From M3007 sp044347755 (GTDB taxonomy: Bacteria > Bacteroidota > Bacteroidia > Chitinophagales > Saprospiraceae): a stretch of 64,000 nucleotides of DNA. How positions within the stretch are numbered: position 1 is the first letter of the stretch; each line of letters starts with the position of its first letter. The stretch lies in the NCBI GenBank assembly GCA_044347755.1, contig JBIKUE010000012.1:8092-72091 (forward strand). The letters are read 5' to 3'. Both the position numbers and the translations under genes were made by a program. Below the pieces are notes generated by a model. That model was not told where the DNA came from. It did not search any database and worked only from the letters and a program-made list of their open reading frames with translations. Of the stretch, positions 54,735 through 62,500 are shown piece by piece.

Positions 54735-55335
54735 TCATTAGGTGCGAGGTATCGTTCTCCAGTTCAAATTCCCAATGGTCATCCACCAAATGTGCTACAT
54801 AAAGCCCAGTATTGCTATGCTCGGCGCTTTCCATTTCGGTCACTGGCAAGCCTTTAAGGTAGGTGATCAGGCAGCGGATGGCTCTTCCATGGGTAGCCAC
54901 CAGAATCTTTTTTTCAGGGCGTTGCTTTACCCATTCTACAAATCGTTCTATTCGTTCAAATAGTTGCCGGGCCGATTCGCCCTGCTCAATGGAGGCGTCC
55001 AAATCACCGGAACGCCAGGCTTCGATCATCTGTTGATACCGTTCGTTTTGTTCCGGACTTTGATGTTTCCCTTCATGGATGCCCCAACTGATTTCGTTCA
55101 CATCTGCTGTTTGCTCCCAGGGAATATTACGGTCTATAAAGTGTTGAACCGTTTGGTGTGTCCGTTTAAGTTTGGAAGTAATCACGAGATCAAAATCAAC
55201 ATGCCGGTGCGTATCATAAAAGGCCTTGGCTTGTGCATAACCATGATCATTTAAATCGGAGTCTACACCGCTGCCCTGCACAATACTCAGTCGGTTTAAC
55301 TCTGTTTGTCCGTGTCGTAAAATGTATAAAGTCAC
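54727..55335 (-). CDS. Histidine phosphatase family protein
   Basis: The 202-aa phosphoglycerate-mutase-like enzyme has LYILRHGQTELNR with the catalytic His near residue 8, then ITSKLKRTHQTVQHFI, EISWGIHEGKH (acid/base Glu), and ILVATHGRAIRCLI (second His). It is probably a phosphatase on a small metabolite. Its position between mqnE and mqnA, with an 8-base overlap into mqnA, hints at an unassigned link to that pathway, which is an inference. Confidence 0.88.
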   Translation of the reverse strand: MTLYILRHGQTELNRLSIVQGSGVDSDLNDHGYAQAKAFYDTHRHVDFDLVITSKLKRTHQTVQHFIDRNIPWEQTADVNEISWGIHEGKHQSPEQNERYQQMIEAWRSGDLDASIEQGESARQLFERIERFVEWVKQRPEKKILVATHGRAIRCLITYLKGLPVTEMESAEHSNTGLYVAHLVDDHWEFELENDTSHLMNV

Positions 55336-55341
55336 TGAAAA

Positions 55342-56541
55342 TTAATTGTTTAAAACAGGCAGTTCCAGATAACCTCTGAATTCCTTATCTTCTGCGAATT
55401 CCACATTGGTGAAATCCTGCACTACATGATATAGGGTGTCTCGTTCAATCGGCTGACGTCCAACTTTTCGGATCATATCTACCAACTGTTGAGTAGTTAA
55501 CACCGGATTTTGCTCTTCGGAACCAGCCATCGAATAGATCTTGGTTGTGTCATCAATGGTGCCATCCAGATCGTCTACACCAAAAGCAAGCGAAAGCTGG
55601 GCTGTAGTTCGGCCAATCATAGGCCAGTAGGTCTTAATATGATCGAAATTATCCAGATAAATCCGGCTGATGGCGTAATTCCTCAAGTCTTCCACAGCAG
55701 TACTTTCCGGGATATGGCTCATTTGATTGTCCTGGTTCCGGAATTTAAGTGGAATAAAGGTTTGAAATCCTCCTGTTTTGTCTTGTAACTGCCTCAGTTG
55801 CTCCATATGATCTACCCGATGTTCAAAACGTTCAATATGACCGTATAACATCGTTGCATTCGACCGCATTCCCAATTCATGCCAGATTTCATGAATCCGG
55901 AGCCATTGCTCTCCGGTACACTTGTCTGCAGCAATTTGTTCGCGAATCTCAGGATGGAAGATCTCGGCGCCCCCCCCCGGCATACTGTCGCAGCCTGTCT
56001 CCTTGATCATTTTCATGCCTTCTTCATAAGTCACTTTCGCCTTTTTAAAGATATAATGATACTCAACTGGGGTTAAAGCCTTTACATGTAATGCTGGTCG
56101 ATGTTGTTTGATCTTGCCAAAAAATTCCAGGTAAAATGGCAAGTCATATTGAGGCAATACACCTCCAACAATGTGTACTTCCGTAACCGGCTGCCCATCA
56201 TATTTGCGCACGATATCCATCATGTCCTCCATACTAAAGGCCCAAGCATCGGTGTCGCTGCGTTGCTTGATGAGTCTGGAATAGGAACAAAACTTGCAAT
56301 CGTACACACAAAGGTTGGTTGGCTCGATGTGGAAGTTCCGGTTGAAAAACGTTTGGTTACCGTTTTTTCGCTCCCGAATGAAATTAGCTAATGCACCTAC
56401 AAAGGCAAGTTCTCCGTGCTTGTACAGGAAAACACCCTCATCAAAGGTGATACGTTCGCTTTTGAGTACCTTTTGAACGATTGCTTTATGTTCAGCACTC
56501 AATTGGGGGCTCTCAAGAAGGATAGACAAGTCTTTAGCCAT
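55342..56541 (-). CDS. mqnE: Aminofutalosine synthase MqnE (radical SAM)
   Basis: The 399-aa enzyme couples the carboxyvinyl benzoate with SAM to form aminofutalosine. The radical-SAM cluster ligands Cys78, Cys82 and Cys85 lie in NLCVYDCKFCSY. Further MqnE/MqnC-family blocks are EVHIVGGVLPQY, ALTPVEYHYIF, and SMPGGGAEIFH. The last contains a run of nine G bases (plus-strand C at 55970-55978) in coding sequence. It is 7 bases upstream of the phosphatase gene. MqnB, MqnC and MqnD are not in the window. Confidence 0.93.
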   Translation of the reverse strand: MAKDLSILLESPQLSAEHKAIVQKVLKSERITFDEGVFLYKHGELAFVGALANFIRERKNGNQTFFNRNFHIEPTNLCVYDCKFCSYSRLIKQRSDTDAWAFSMEDMMDIVRKYDGQPVTEVHIVGGVLPQYDLPFYLEFFGKIKQHRPALHVKALTPVEYHYIFKKAKVTYEEGMKMIKETGCDSMPGGGAEIFHPEIREQIAADKCTGEQWLRIHEIWHELGMRSNATMLYGHIERFEHRVDHMEQLRQLQDKTGGFQTFIPLKFRNQDNQMSHIPESTAVEDLRNYAISRIYLDNFDHIKTYWPMIGRTTAQLSLAFGVDDLDGTIDDTTKIYSMAGSEEQNPVLTTQQLVDMIRKVGRQPIERDTLYHVVQDFTNVEFAEDKEFRGYLELPVLNN

Positions 56542-56571
56542 TGTAAACCTGTGGTAATCAATAATAATAGC

Positions 56572-56613
56572 AAACCTGTAAACCTCCTAAGGGGCTGTAA
56601 GGTTTACAGGTTT
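56572..56613. repeat. Perfect 14-bp inverted repeat before mqnE
   Basis: Arms at 56572-56585 and 56600-56613 (AAACCTGTAAACCT and its reverse complement) have a 14-base loop. A partial copy (TGTAAACCTGT) is at 56542-56552. There is no T-tract, so it looks like an intergenic repeat rather than a terminator for the outer-membrane protein gene. Confidence 0.75.
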
Positions 56614-56642
56614 GGGAACGTTAACACTATAAATTAATGCGC

Positions 56643-57983
56643 TTATTCAAAGCGGCGTTTGTAGAACCAGGTGTTGTCGTTAAGGGTAAAGCCTGCCGTG
56701 ATTCTGAAATAAGTTTCCTCAATCGGAGAATCAACGCCAATTTTGCCCAGCTCCAGGGCTATGTTAACAAAGGAAGTTTGCTGCCGTGGCAGCACGACCG
56801 GCAAACCCAAACCGAGAGAAAGACCAATATCATTAAAATTCTTGCCACTAACGGTGCGAGGATCTTGACGGAAATAGCCACCTAAACGATATCGCCAGCG
56901 CTTGAGGAATTTATTGTAGGAACTGAAATCAGGTATATACTCCACGCCACCGGAAACATGAAAGGTGTTTCGCATATTGGATCTGCGAGCGTCATTAACG
57001 TAATTCGCCCAGTTTTCAACGCCAAATTGTGCACCTATCTTGAGTTTATTCAACCTTGCATATTGTATACCAAAGGTAAAAGTTGACGGTAACTCCAGGT
57101 TACCCTCCTGATCCACACTGGAAGAAAGGGTGTCGGCATCTGCAAAATTGCCGTTTGACAGTTGCCCCCGACTTCTGATTTGAAATTGATCCTCCTTTAA
57201 CTTGAGTTTGTAATTGCCATTACCTGCAAGGCCCAGCGTAATCCATTGTACAGCGATGTCTTTATCCTGCTCAGCTCGTTTCAATACAAAATCATGTTGT
57301 GCGCCCAAATTCCATACGAAACCATTCGCATTGATGTCCTGACGGATGTTGTCCTGAAAAGTAGGCAGTTTTATGTCAGAGGTGTCGGTGAAAAGAGTAG
57401 TGCTTGAGTAAACCGTTTTACCAAATAACCAGCCAAGATTTGCTCCTATGGCAGTGTTTTTCCGCTTGACGGCGCCGGTCCAGGCAATACGATATAAACC
57501 GCCGCTTCCCTGAAAATTATTTTGAATATCTTCCAGATTAGGAAGGGTATCGCGGACCAGGATATTGTATCCAACCCTTGAATAAGGCGTAAGCCCAGCC
57601 CCCATGGCAAAGCTCCACGGCGATTTTTCCCGGTCAAGTACCTCATTGATGGGACTTTTGAGTGTAAAGCCAATAGCGAGATGGGAAAGATTGCCACTCC
57701 ATTCATTTTGAGTAACCTGGCCGGCTTCATACTTACTGGACCGTGTGTACAATCCTGTTTCAAGGGCAGTTGTACGCAGGAATGCATAAGAAGCAGGATT
57801 AGATGGGTTCAGGTGGTATGGATCATGAAATGCCGCGGTTTGACCACCCCAACCTGCCTGATTGGCAAAGTAAGGCTGCACAATATCTCCAATACCGTAT
57901 CTTGAATAGGGAGAATTGAATTTGGGTTGAGCACAAATACCCAGGCTCGCGAACAAAAATAAAAACAAGAGGTTGGATCTCAT
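56643..57983 (-). CDS. Outer-membrane beta-barrel protein, FadL-like
   Basis: This 446-aa protein has signal peptide MRSNLLFLFLFASLGICAQ. An early FNSPYSRYGIGDIVQPYFANQ motif and LNPSNPASYAFLRTTALETGLY are typical of the Bacteroidota OmpP1/FadL-like group often encoded next to coaX. About 12-14 amphipathic strands follow, ending FTLNDNTWFYKRRFE. It probably forms an outer-membrane channel or transporter for hydrophobic compounds. coaX is 40 bases upstream on the same strand. Confidence 0.82.
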   Translation of the reverse strand: MRSNLLFLFLFASLGICAQPKFNSPYSRYGIGDIVQPYFANQAGWGGQTAAFHDPYHLNPSNPASYAFLRTTALETGLYTRSSKYEAGQVTQNEWSGNLSHLAIGFTLKSPINEVLDREKSPWSFAMGAGLTPYSRVGYNILVRDTLPNLEDIQNNFQGSGGLYRIAWTGAVKRKNTAIGANLGWLFGKTVYSSTTLFTDTSDIKLPTFQDNIRQDINANGFVWNLGAQHDFVLKRAEQDKDIAVQWITLGLAGNGNYKLKLKEDQFQIRSRGQLSNGNFADADTLSSSVDQEGNLELPSTFTFGIQYARLNKLKIGAQFGVENWANYVNDARRSNMRNTFHVSGGVEYIPDFSSYNKFLKRWRYRLGGYFRQDPRTVSGKNFNDIGLSLGLGLPVVLPRQQTSFVNIALELGKIGVDSPIEETYFRITAGFTLNDNTWFYKRRFE

Positions 57984-58023
57984 TCGAGTAGAATAGTCTT
58001 TAATTTAGGTTCCTGAAGTAGCT

Positions 58024-58755
58024 TCAGGATGCCTGCAATTGGTGTGTTAAAATGTGATTTAATCCGTAAAGCGTCAGGTTTGGTTCATGAACTTTTTCAG
58101 GATGTTGAATCCGGTCAAATATGTTTTTGGCATCTCCTCCTGTTACTGTCACCATTAGCGGATGATATTCGGAATCAAACAATTTGATAAAGCCGTTCAT
58201 TTCTAGCAAGGTTCCTAAAAAAGCTCCGTTTTGTAGCGCCGTTTCTGTATTCCAACCGATAAAATGACTAGGCCAGTGTTGGGTAACTTCAGGTAGTCGG
58301 GCAGTAAATACGTGCATGGCCTTGGACCGCATGTTTAATCCTGGAGAAATATTTCCTCCCATATATACACCGGAGGCAGTAATCAGATCGTATTTGATGC
58401 AAGTACCGGAATCAATGACCAGGCAATTTTTATGAGGATATAACGCCTGAGCGCCAGCTATCGCTGCCAGGCGGTCTTTTCCAAGGGTGTGAGGTGTTGT
58501 ATATTGGTTGACAAATGGCAAAGGGGTACCATGAGTTAATTCCAAAGTGCTAAAAGAATGTCCAAGAATTTCATCGAAATGATCAGGCAGATTGGTTACT
58601 GAAGCATAAATGACGCTATGAACATTGTGCTGGTTGCCAAATGCCACTAGCAGTTCTGTAGTCCAGGATGTTACTGCCTGATGGGAAACCAATGTATCTC
58701 CATCAAAGAGTCCCATTTTCCACCGGGTATTGCCTATGTCTAACGCTAAGATCAT
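58024..58755 (-). CDS. coaX: Type III pantothenate kinase
   Basis: The 243-aa ASKHA-fold enzyme makes 4'-phosphopantothenate, the first committed step of CoA synthesis. The start is the ATG at 58755 (MILALDIGNTRWKMGLF), since the upstream in-frame codons add an untypical 34 residues. Phosphate-1 motif DIGNT is at 6-10; the pantothenate pocket follows as DRLAAIAGA and the phosphate-2 motif as VIDSGTC. The type III form is ATP-loose and K+-dependent in characterised relatives. It is upstream of the FadL-like gene. Confidence 0.94.
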   Translation of the reverse strand: MILALDIGNTRWKMGLFDGDTLVSHQAVTSWTTELLVAFGNQHNVHSVIYASVTNLPDHFDEILGHSFSTLELTHGTPLPFVNQYTTPHTLGKDRLAAIAGAQALYPHKNCLVIDSGTCIKYDLITASGVYMGGNISPGLNMRSKAMHVFTARLPEVTQHWPSHFIGWNTETALQNGAFLGTLLEMNGFIKLFDSEYHPLMVTVTGGDAKNIFDRIQHPEKVHEPNLTLYGLNHILTHQLQAS

Positions 58756-58864
58756 AAAATCGGCTGCGAAGGTATGAAGGAAGGACGAACTGATGGTGCC
58801 GGGGATACTCCTTTCAAAAACCAATTTCGCAAGTGGATAACCTGAATTTGGAACCACATGTAAA

Positions 58865-58901
58865 CAAAAAGCGCAACAGTTTGATTGCCAAACTATTGCG
58901 C
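58865..58901 (-). terminator. Terminator of the tRNA-Ser gene
   Basis: GCGCAACAGTTT at 58871-58882 and AAACTATTGCGC at 58890-58901 form a 12-bp stem with one mismatch. On the minus strand it is followed by TTTTTG. Confidence 0.85.
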
Positions 58902-58911
58902 CTGATCATTG

Positions 58912-58996
58912 CGGAGGAGGAGAGATTCGAACTCCCGGTACCTTTCAGTACGACGGTTTTCAAGACCGCTCCATTAAACCACTCTGGCACTCCTCC
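58912..58996 (-). tRNA. tRNA-Ser (TGA)
   Basis: This 85-base type II tRNA has acceptor GGAGGAG/CTCCTCC with discriminator G. The D arm is CCA/TGG, and the anticodon loop CTTGAAA gives anticodon TGA. A long variable arm (GTAC/GTAC) and T arm with TTCGAAT loop follow. CCA is not encoded. It is followed by its own terminator. Confidence 0.95.
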
Positions 58997-59077
58997 GTGC
59001 GATTTGTTTTTCGCGGGGCAAAGGTAATACGACTTGTTGAATTCTTAATACCCCCTAATTCATTTTTTCTTAAAAGC

Positions 59078-60115
59078 TTAATCTATATCCATTTTGATTA
59101 AGGTGGGCATTTCACCATTGCCTTCCATTTTTTCGAAAAAACCCCGGAGGTATTGTCTCATTTCTTCTGAAGCATCATAGCTCAAATGTTTGGATTTGCA
59201 CCATCCCAATAGCGTTTGGCGATTCGCTTTTAATGTATTCAAAGCCCTGCGTAAATGTTCCGATTTAAGGCCATTGCTCATTAAAAAGCGATCTTTAACC
59301 GTTTTTAACCCTGTTTCCGAACTTGGAGTGGCATAGGGTGCTCCTACCAATCCTGAAAAGTCAAAGTCATATGGAATCACCAGAGATTTGCCGGAAAGAG
59401 GTGCTTTTACCAACCGAACATTTCTTTGCATGGCAATTTCCCAGTCGGTATTCCCAATCATATATTCAAACATCACTGCCAGAGCAGCCTGATTGGCGTT
59501 TAAACTGTCGGCAGGCACTCCATATTCTTCATTAAGGGTGCCATTCAACCGCGATACCAGCTCTTCTTCATCCTCCAGCAGTATGGCATACATAGGTGGT
59601 TTGGACTTTTCCACATGGGTATCACGAATGGTAATTCGAATCAACCTTGCCCGTAGACTTGCAACTGTAAGTGATTCAAACATTCGATAAGCCAAATATT
59701 CCCGTATGATCAGTTCGTTTCCCTGTTCTGATTCAAAACAAGGTAATACCAGCTTGATTTCATTTAGGGTATCCAGGCCTTCTGCTACTAAATCTTTCTT
59801 TTTAAACTTGATCTTAATGGGAGGGAAGGCCGCAATTTTCCTTCTGAATTTGCCTCTAGGTTTTACTTCGATTTTGTAACTCTTTCCATCAGCCGTTCGA
59901 AGAGTTGCCGGAAAGTACTGGTTTGTTCTCTTTTGTTCAATGATGGATGTCAAATCACACTCCAGGGTTATTTTAGCCGCATCCTTTTCGGTAAGCACCT
60001 CAAATATGCTATTGGTTCTGGAAGATGGGATGGTGTCCTGTGCAATGGATATAGTATACCCATGACACAATAAAACCAGAAAAAGCCAATGGAAGGAATG
60101 ATTGAATCTCATCAT
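59078..60115 (-). CDS. Secreted protein, possibly CotH-like
   Basis: The protein has 345 aa from the ATG at 60115 (MMRFNHSFHWLFLVLLCHGYTISIAQ); earlier codons in frame lack a good signal. I see no named domain. A pattern resembles the CotH kinase-like family: VKPRGKFRRK with PPIKIKFKK, LIIREYLAYRMFESL, YAILLEDEEELVSRL, then MFEYMIGNTDWEIAMQRNVRLVK and IPYDFDFSGLV. CotH proteins can be secreted protein kinases or polysaccharide-linked factors. This assignment is weak and based on pattern. Confidence 0.6.
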   Translation of the reverse strand: MMRFNHSFHWLFLVLLCHGYTISIAQDTIPSSRTNSIFEVLTEKDAAKITLECDLTSIIEQKRTNQYFPATLRTADGKSYKIEVKPRGKFRRKIAAFPPIKIKFKKKDLVAEGLDTLNEIKLVLPCFESEQGNELIIREYLAYRMFESLTVASLRARLIRITIRDTHVEKSKPPMYAILLEDEEELVSRLNGTLNEEYGVPADSLNANQAALAVMFEYMIGNTDWEIAMQRNVRLVKAPLSGKSLVIPYDFDFSGLVGAPYATPSSETGLKTVKDRFLMSNGLKSEHLRRALNTLKANRQTLLGWCKSKHLSYDASEEMRQYLRGFFEKMEGNGEMPTLIKMDID

Positions 60116-60534
60116 GGGTTTCAGCAAATGAGCAAGGCGCATTGATTTTAGCAAATGCTTCTTTATGCGAAATTATATCCTGAAACAATGATTTTAGGGT
60201 CAAGGTTTCAGAATTATTGCAAAGTTAATAAGCAAATTGCAAAAAGATGTGGCAAATCGATGAAAACACACAGGCATCCGCCAGTTCCTGGATTCAAACA
60301 GATGGAGCCCTATCTAAAAGCAAAGGTTGCAAAAACCTTTAGAATTGCCACTTGCTTACATTATTCTTACCGTTGAAATATCTAAATTTGCGCGGACAAA
60401 CTTGATCGTGGGAAAAGTCGCGAGTCCACAAGCAGATTTTTTTCATGAATTCCTCCGATCTTTAGGGGATGAATTGCATTTGGTTGTCTACACTTTGAGT
60501 TCTTTTCTATTTACATAAATTTAACTTCGAATCC
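60116..60534 (+). promoter_or_regulatory. Divergent intergenic region of the CotH-like and M43 genes
   Basis: This is a gap of 419 bases. On the minus strand TAACTTTG at 60220-60227 fits TAnnTTTG and would serve the CotH-like gene with a leader of about 100 bases. On the plus strand TAAATTTG at 60383-60390 fits for the metalloprotease with a leader of about 140 bases. The open frames of about 60-70 codons across it look accidental. Confidence 0.4.
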
Positions 60535-62094
60535 ATGAAAAAAGGGTTGCTGTTTTTCCTTTTTGTTTCATTAGCCTGTCTCCCTGCTTATAGCCAGGTG
60601 GCGCCTCACGTCTGCGGTAATGCCGAAGACCAACTTGATCTTCTCCCAAGACTGCGGGAAAATAAAATGGTAATGGAAGCCATGCGTGCTGCAGCAAGTG
60701 ATCGCAGTGAAACCAAGTACGTTCCCATCCACTTTCACCTGGTAGGCGATGCGGATGGAAATGGAAAGCACAAAGAGATCCGAATTCTGGAGCAATTGTG
60801 TGCTCTGAACGCAGCCTATGAACCTGTTGGAATGCAGTTCTATCTCAGGGAACATCCCACCTACGGCTTGTTCAACAAATCCATCAACAACAACAATGTA
60901 TATGAGAATCAATCCAATACATTGTTGATGAATCTACGTCGCCACAATAACGCAATCAATGTGTTTGTTGTTGAATCTCCTGTGTCTGGCAACAACCAGC
61001 CAGGAATAACGCTTGCTTACTACAACATTCCTCAAGACTGGATTGTAAGCCGCAAGACGGAAATTAATGGTGCCCAGCCAAACAGTACGCTTCCACATGA
61101 AATGGGGCACCTGTTTACACTGCCACACACCTTCTTTGGTTATGAAAATGACCCGTTTGATCCATCCAATTCAACATGGCCAAACGCACCGGTAGTTTCT
61201 CCCCTTGGAAGTGGTATCACCACGGAGCGCCAGAACGGAACCAACTGTTCCTCTTCTGCAGATGAAATTTGTGACACTCCACCAGACTATAATTTTGGAT
61301 TTATTTCCAATAGTTGCAACAATTACACCGGCGGCGCAAAGGATCCATTGGGTACACTTGTTGACCCCAATGAAAATAACTACATGAGCTACTTCCTGAG
61401 TTGTAGTACTTATGTATTTACGCAAGATCAAATCGATATCATGAATGCCGATTTGAACAGCGCATCCCGTAATTACCTGGATAATACTTTCAGCCCGGTT
61501 GCAACAAGCATCACCACGCCCACAGATTTGTTGGTCGGACCTGCTCATGCCGGTACTGTTCCTTTCTACAATGAGGTTCTCCTGGAATGGCAGCAAGTTG
61601 CAGGGGCAACCCATTACCTGGTAGATATTGATATCGTATCCACTTTCGGTACTCAATTTGCGCAAACGATTATCGTATCCGGAACCAGCACGTTGATAAC
61701 CAACTTGCAGCCAAACAGAACTTATTACTGGCGGGTAAAGCCATTCAACCATTTGGTTGGATGTGCCGCTTTCCGTTCCAGAAACTTCAAAACTCCGAAT
61801 ACCAGCACCACTTCAACAGTTGATATTCAAGGTCTGAGCGGCTGGCAAATTTCTCCAAATCCGGCCAATGATGCGCAAGTTAACTTGCTCGTGAATGCTG
61901 ATGAAACATTCGAAGCAGCTATCCGTGTTACAGATATGGCCGGCAGAACAGTTTCCATCCAACAAGGGGTAAGCTTTCTGCAAGGAGAGAATACCTTCAC
62001 TTTAGATATAAACAGTCTGGCCAATGGCTTTTACCTCGTTTCCCTCGAAAGTCAAAATGGTCGTAATGTTCGAAAGTTGAGCATTTTGCGGTAA
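60535..62094 (+). CDS. Secreted M43-type zinc metalloprotease with T9SS tail
   Basis: The 519-aa enzyme has signal peptide 1-21 and a pappalysin-like (M43) catalytic domain. The extended zinc motif is HEMGHLFTLPH (His188, Glu189, His192, His198), and the Met-turn is NNYMSY (Met284). A fibronectin-III-like module at about 340-415 (EVLLEWQQVAGATHYLVDI; YYWRVKPFN) follows. The last 75 residues form a T9SS type A sorting domain. It is probably secreted to digest proteins and may need activation by propeptide cleavage (residues 22-60). Confidence 0.92.
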   Translation: MKKGLLFFLFVSLACLPAYSQVAPHVCGNAEDQLDLLPRLRENKMVMEAMRAAASDRSETKYVPIHFHLVGDADGNGKHKEIRILEQLCALNAAYEPVGMQFYLREHPTYGLFNKSINNNNVYENQSNTLLMNLRRHNNAINVFVVESPVSGNNQPGITLAYYNIPQDWIVSRKTEINGAQPNSTLPHEMGHLFTLPHTFFGYENDPFDPSNSTWPNAPVVSPLGSGITTERQNGTNCSSSADEICDTPPDYNFGFISNSCNNYTGGAKDPLGTLVDPNENNYMSYFLSCSTYVFTQDQIDIMNADLNSASRNYLDNTFSPVATSITTPTDLLVGPAHAGTVPFYNEVLLEWQQVAGATHYLVDIDIVSTFGTQFAQTIIVSGTSTLITNLQPNRTYYWRVKPFNHLVGCAAFRSRNFKTPNTSTTSTVDIQGLSGWQISPNPANDAQVNLLVNADETFEAAIRVTDMAGRTVSIQQGVSFLQGENTFTLDINSLANGFYLVSLESQNGRNVRKLSILR

Positions 62095-62115
62095 TTCCGC
62101 TGCCAATTCACCATG

Positions 62116-62155
62116 AAAATCCCCTGCAGACTAATCTTTGCAGGGGATTTTTTGT
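62116..62155 (+). terminator. Terminator of the M43 protease gene
   Basis: Perfect 13-bp stem (62116-62128 with 62139-62151) and ten-base loop, followed by TTTTTTG and more T. Confidence 0.88.
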
Positions 62156-62248
62156 TTTTCTAAAACGAAAACTAACCTAGGTTTTCTCTAAATGTAGCAA
62201 AAACACCTTTTTCAACATTTTAAGGAAATAGCTGTTGTCAGGTATAAC

Positions 62249-62431
62249 ATGTCGGACAATAAGAAGATAACACCTGCTGCCTCAACGGAACCTCTTGTGC
62301 AAGGGGTTGACTATTATATAGAAAGGGGTAATTGGGTTTTAACAGAGCACTTCCTGTTAAAAAGAGGCCAATGTTGTGGTAGTGGCTGCAGACATTGCCC
62401 TTACCGCAAAAAAAAGACAGAAAAATCCTGA
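62249..62431 (+). CDS. DUF5522 small cysteine-rich protein
   Basis: This 60-aa soluble protein has the DUF5522 signature: GVDYYIERGNWVLTEHFLLKRGQCCGSGCRHCPYRK. Five-residue spaced cysteines (CC, C, C) and a His suggest a metal site, perhaps zinc or iron, but this is unproven. The ATG at 62249 is the only reasonable start. It is short but conserved in Bacteroidota as I know the family. Confidence 0.85.
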   Translation: MSDNKKITPAASTEPLVQGVDYYIERGNWVLTEHFLLKRGQCCGSGCRHCPYRKKKTEKS

Positions 62432-62500
62432 GAACCTTATGTAATCTTATGCTTTCCGGCATCGTGTATGGCAAATACCAATCACCAAACCTTTATTGCC

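Noticed and set aside
60155..60518. Short forward frames (63-73 aa) in the gap before the M43 protease
   Set aside because: No promoter or conserved pattern; AT-rich chance frames overlapping a -7 box.
61171..61752. 193-aa antisense frame inside the M43 protease gene
   Set aside because: Shadow; the forward frame has catalytic motifs and sorting tail.
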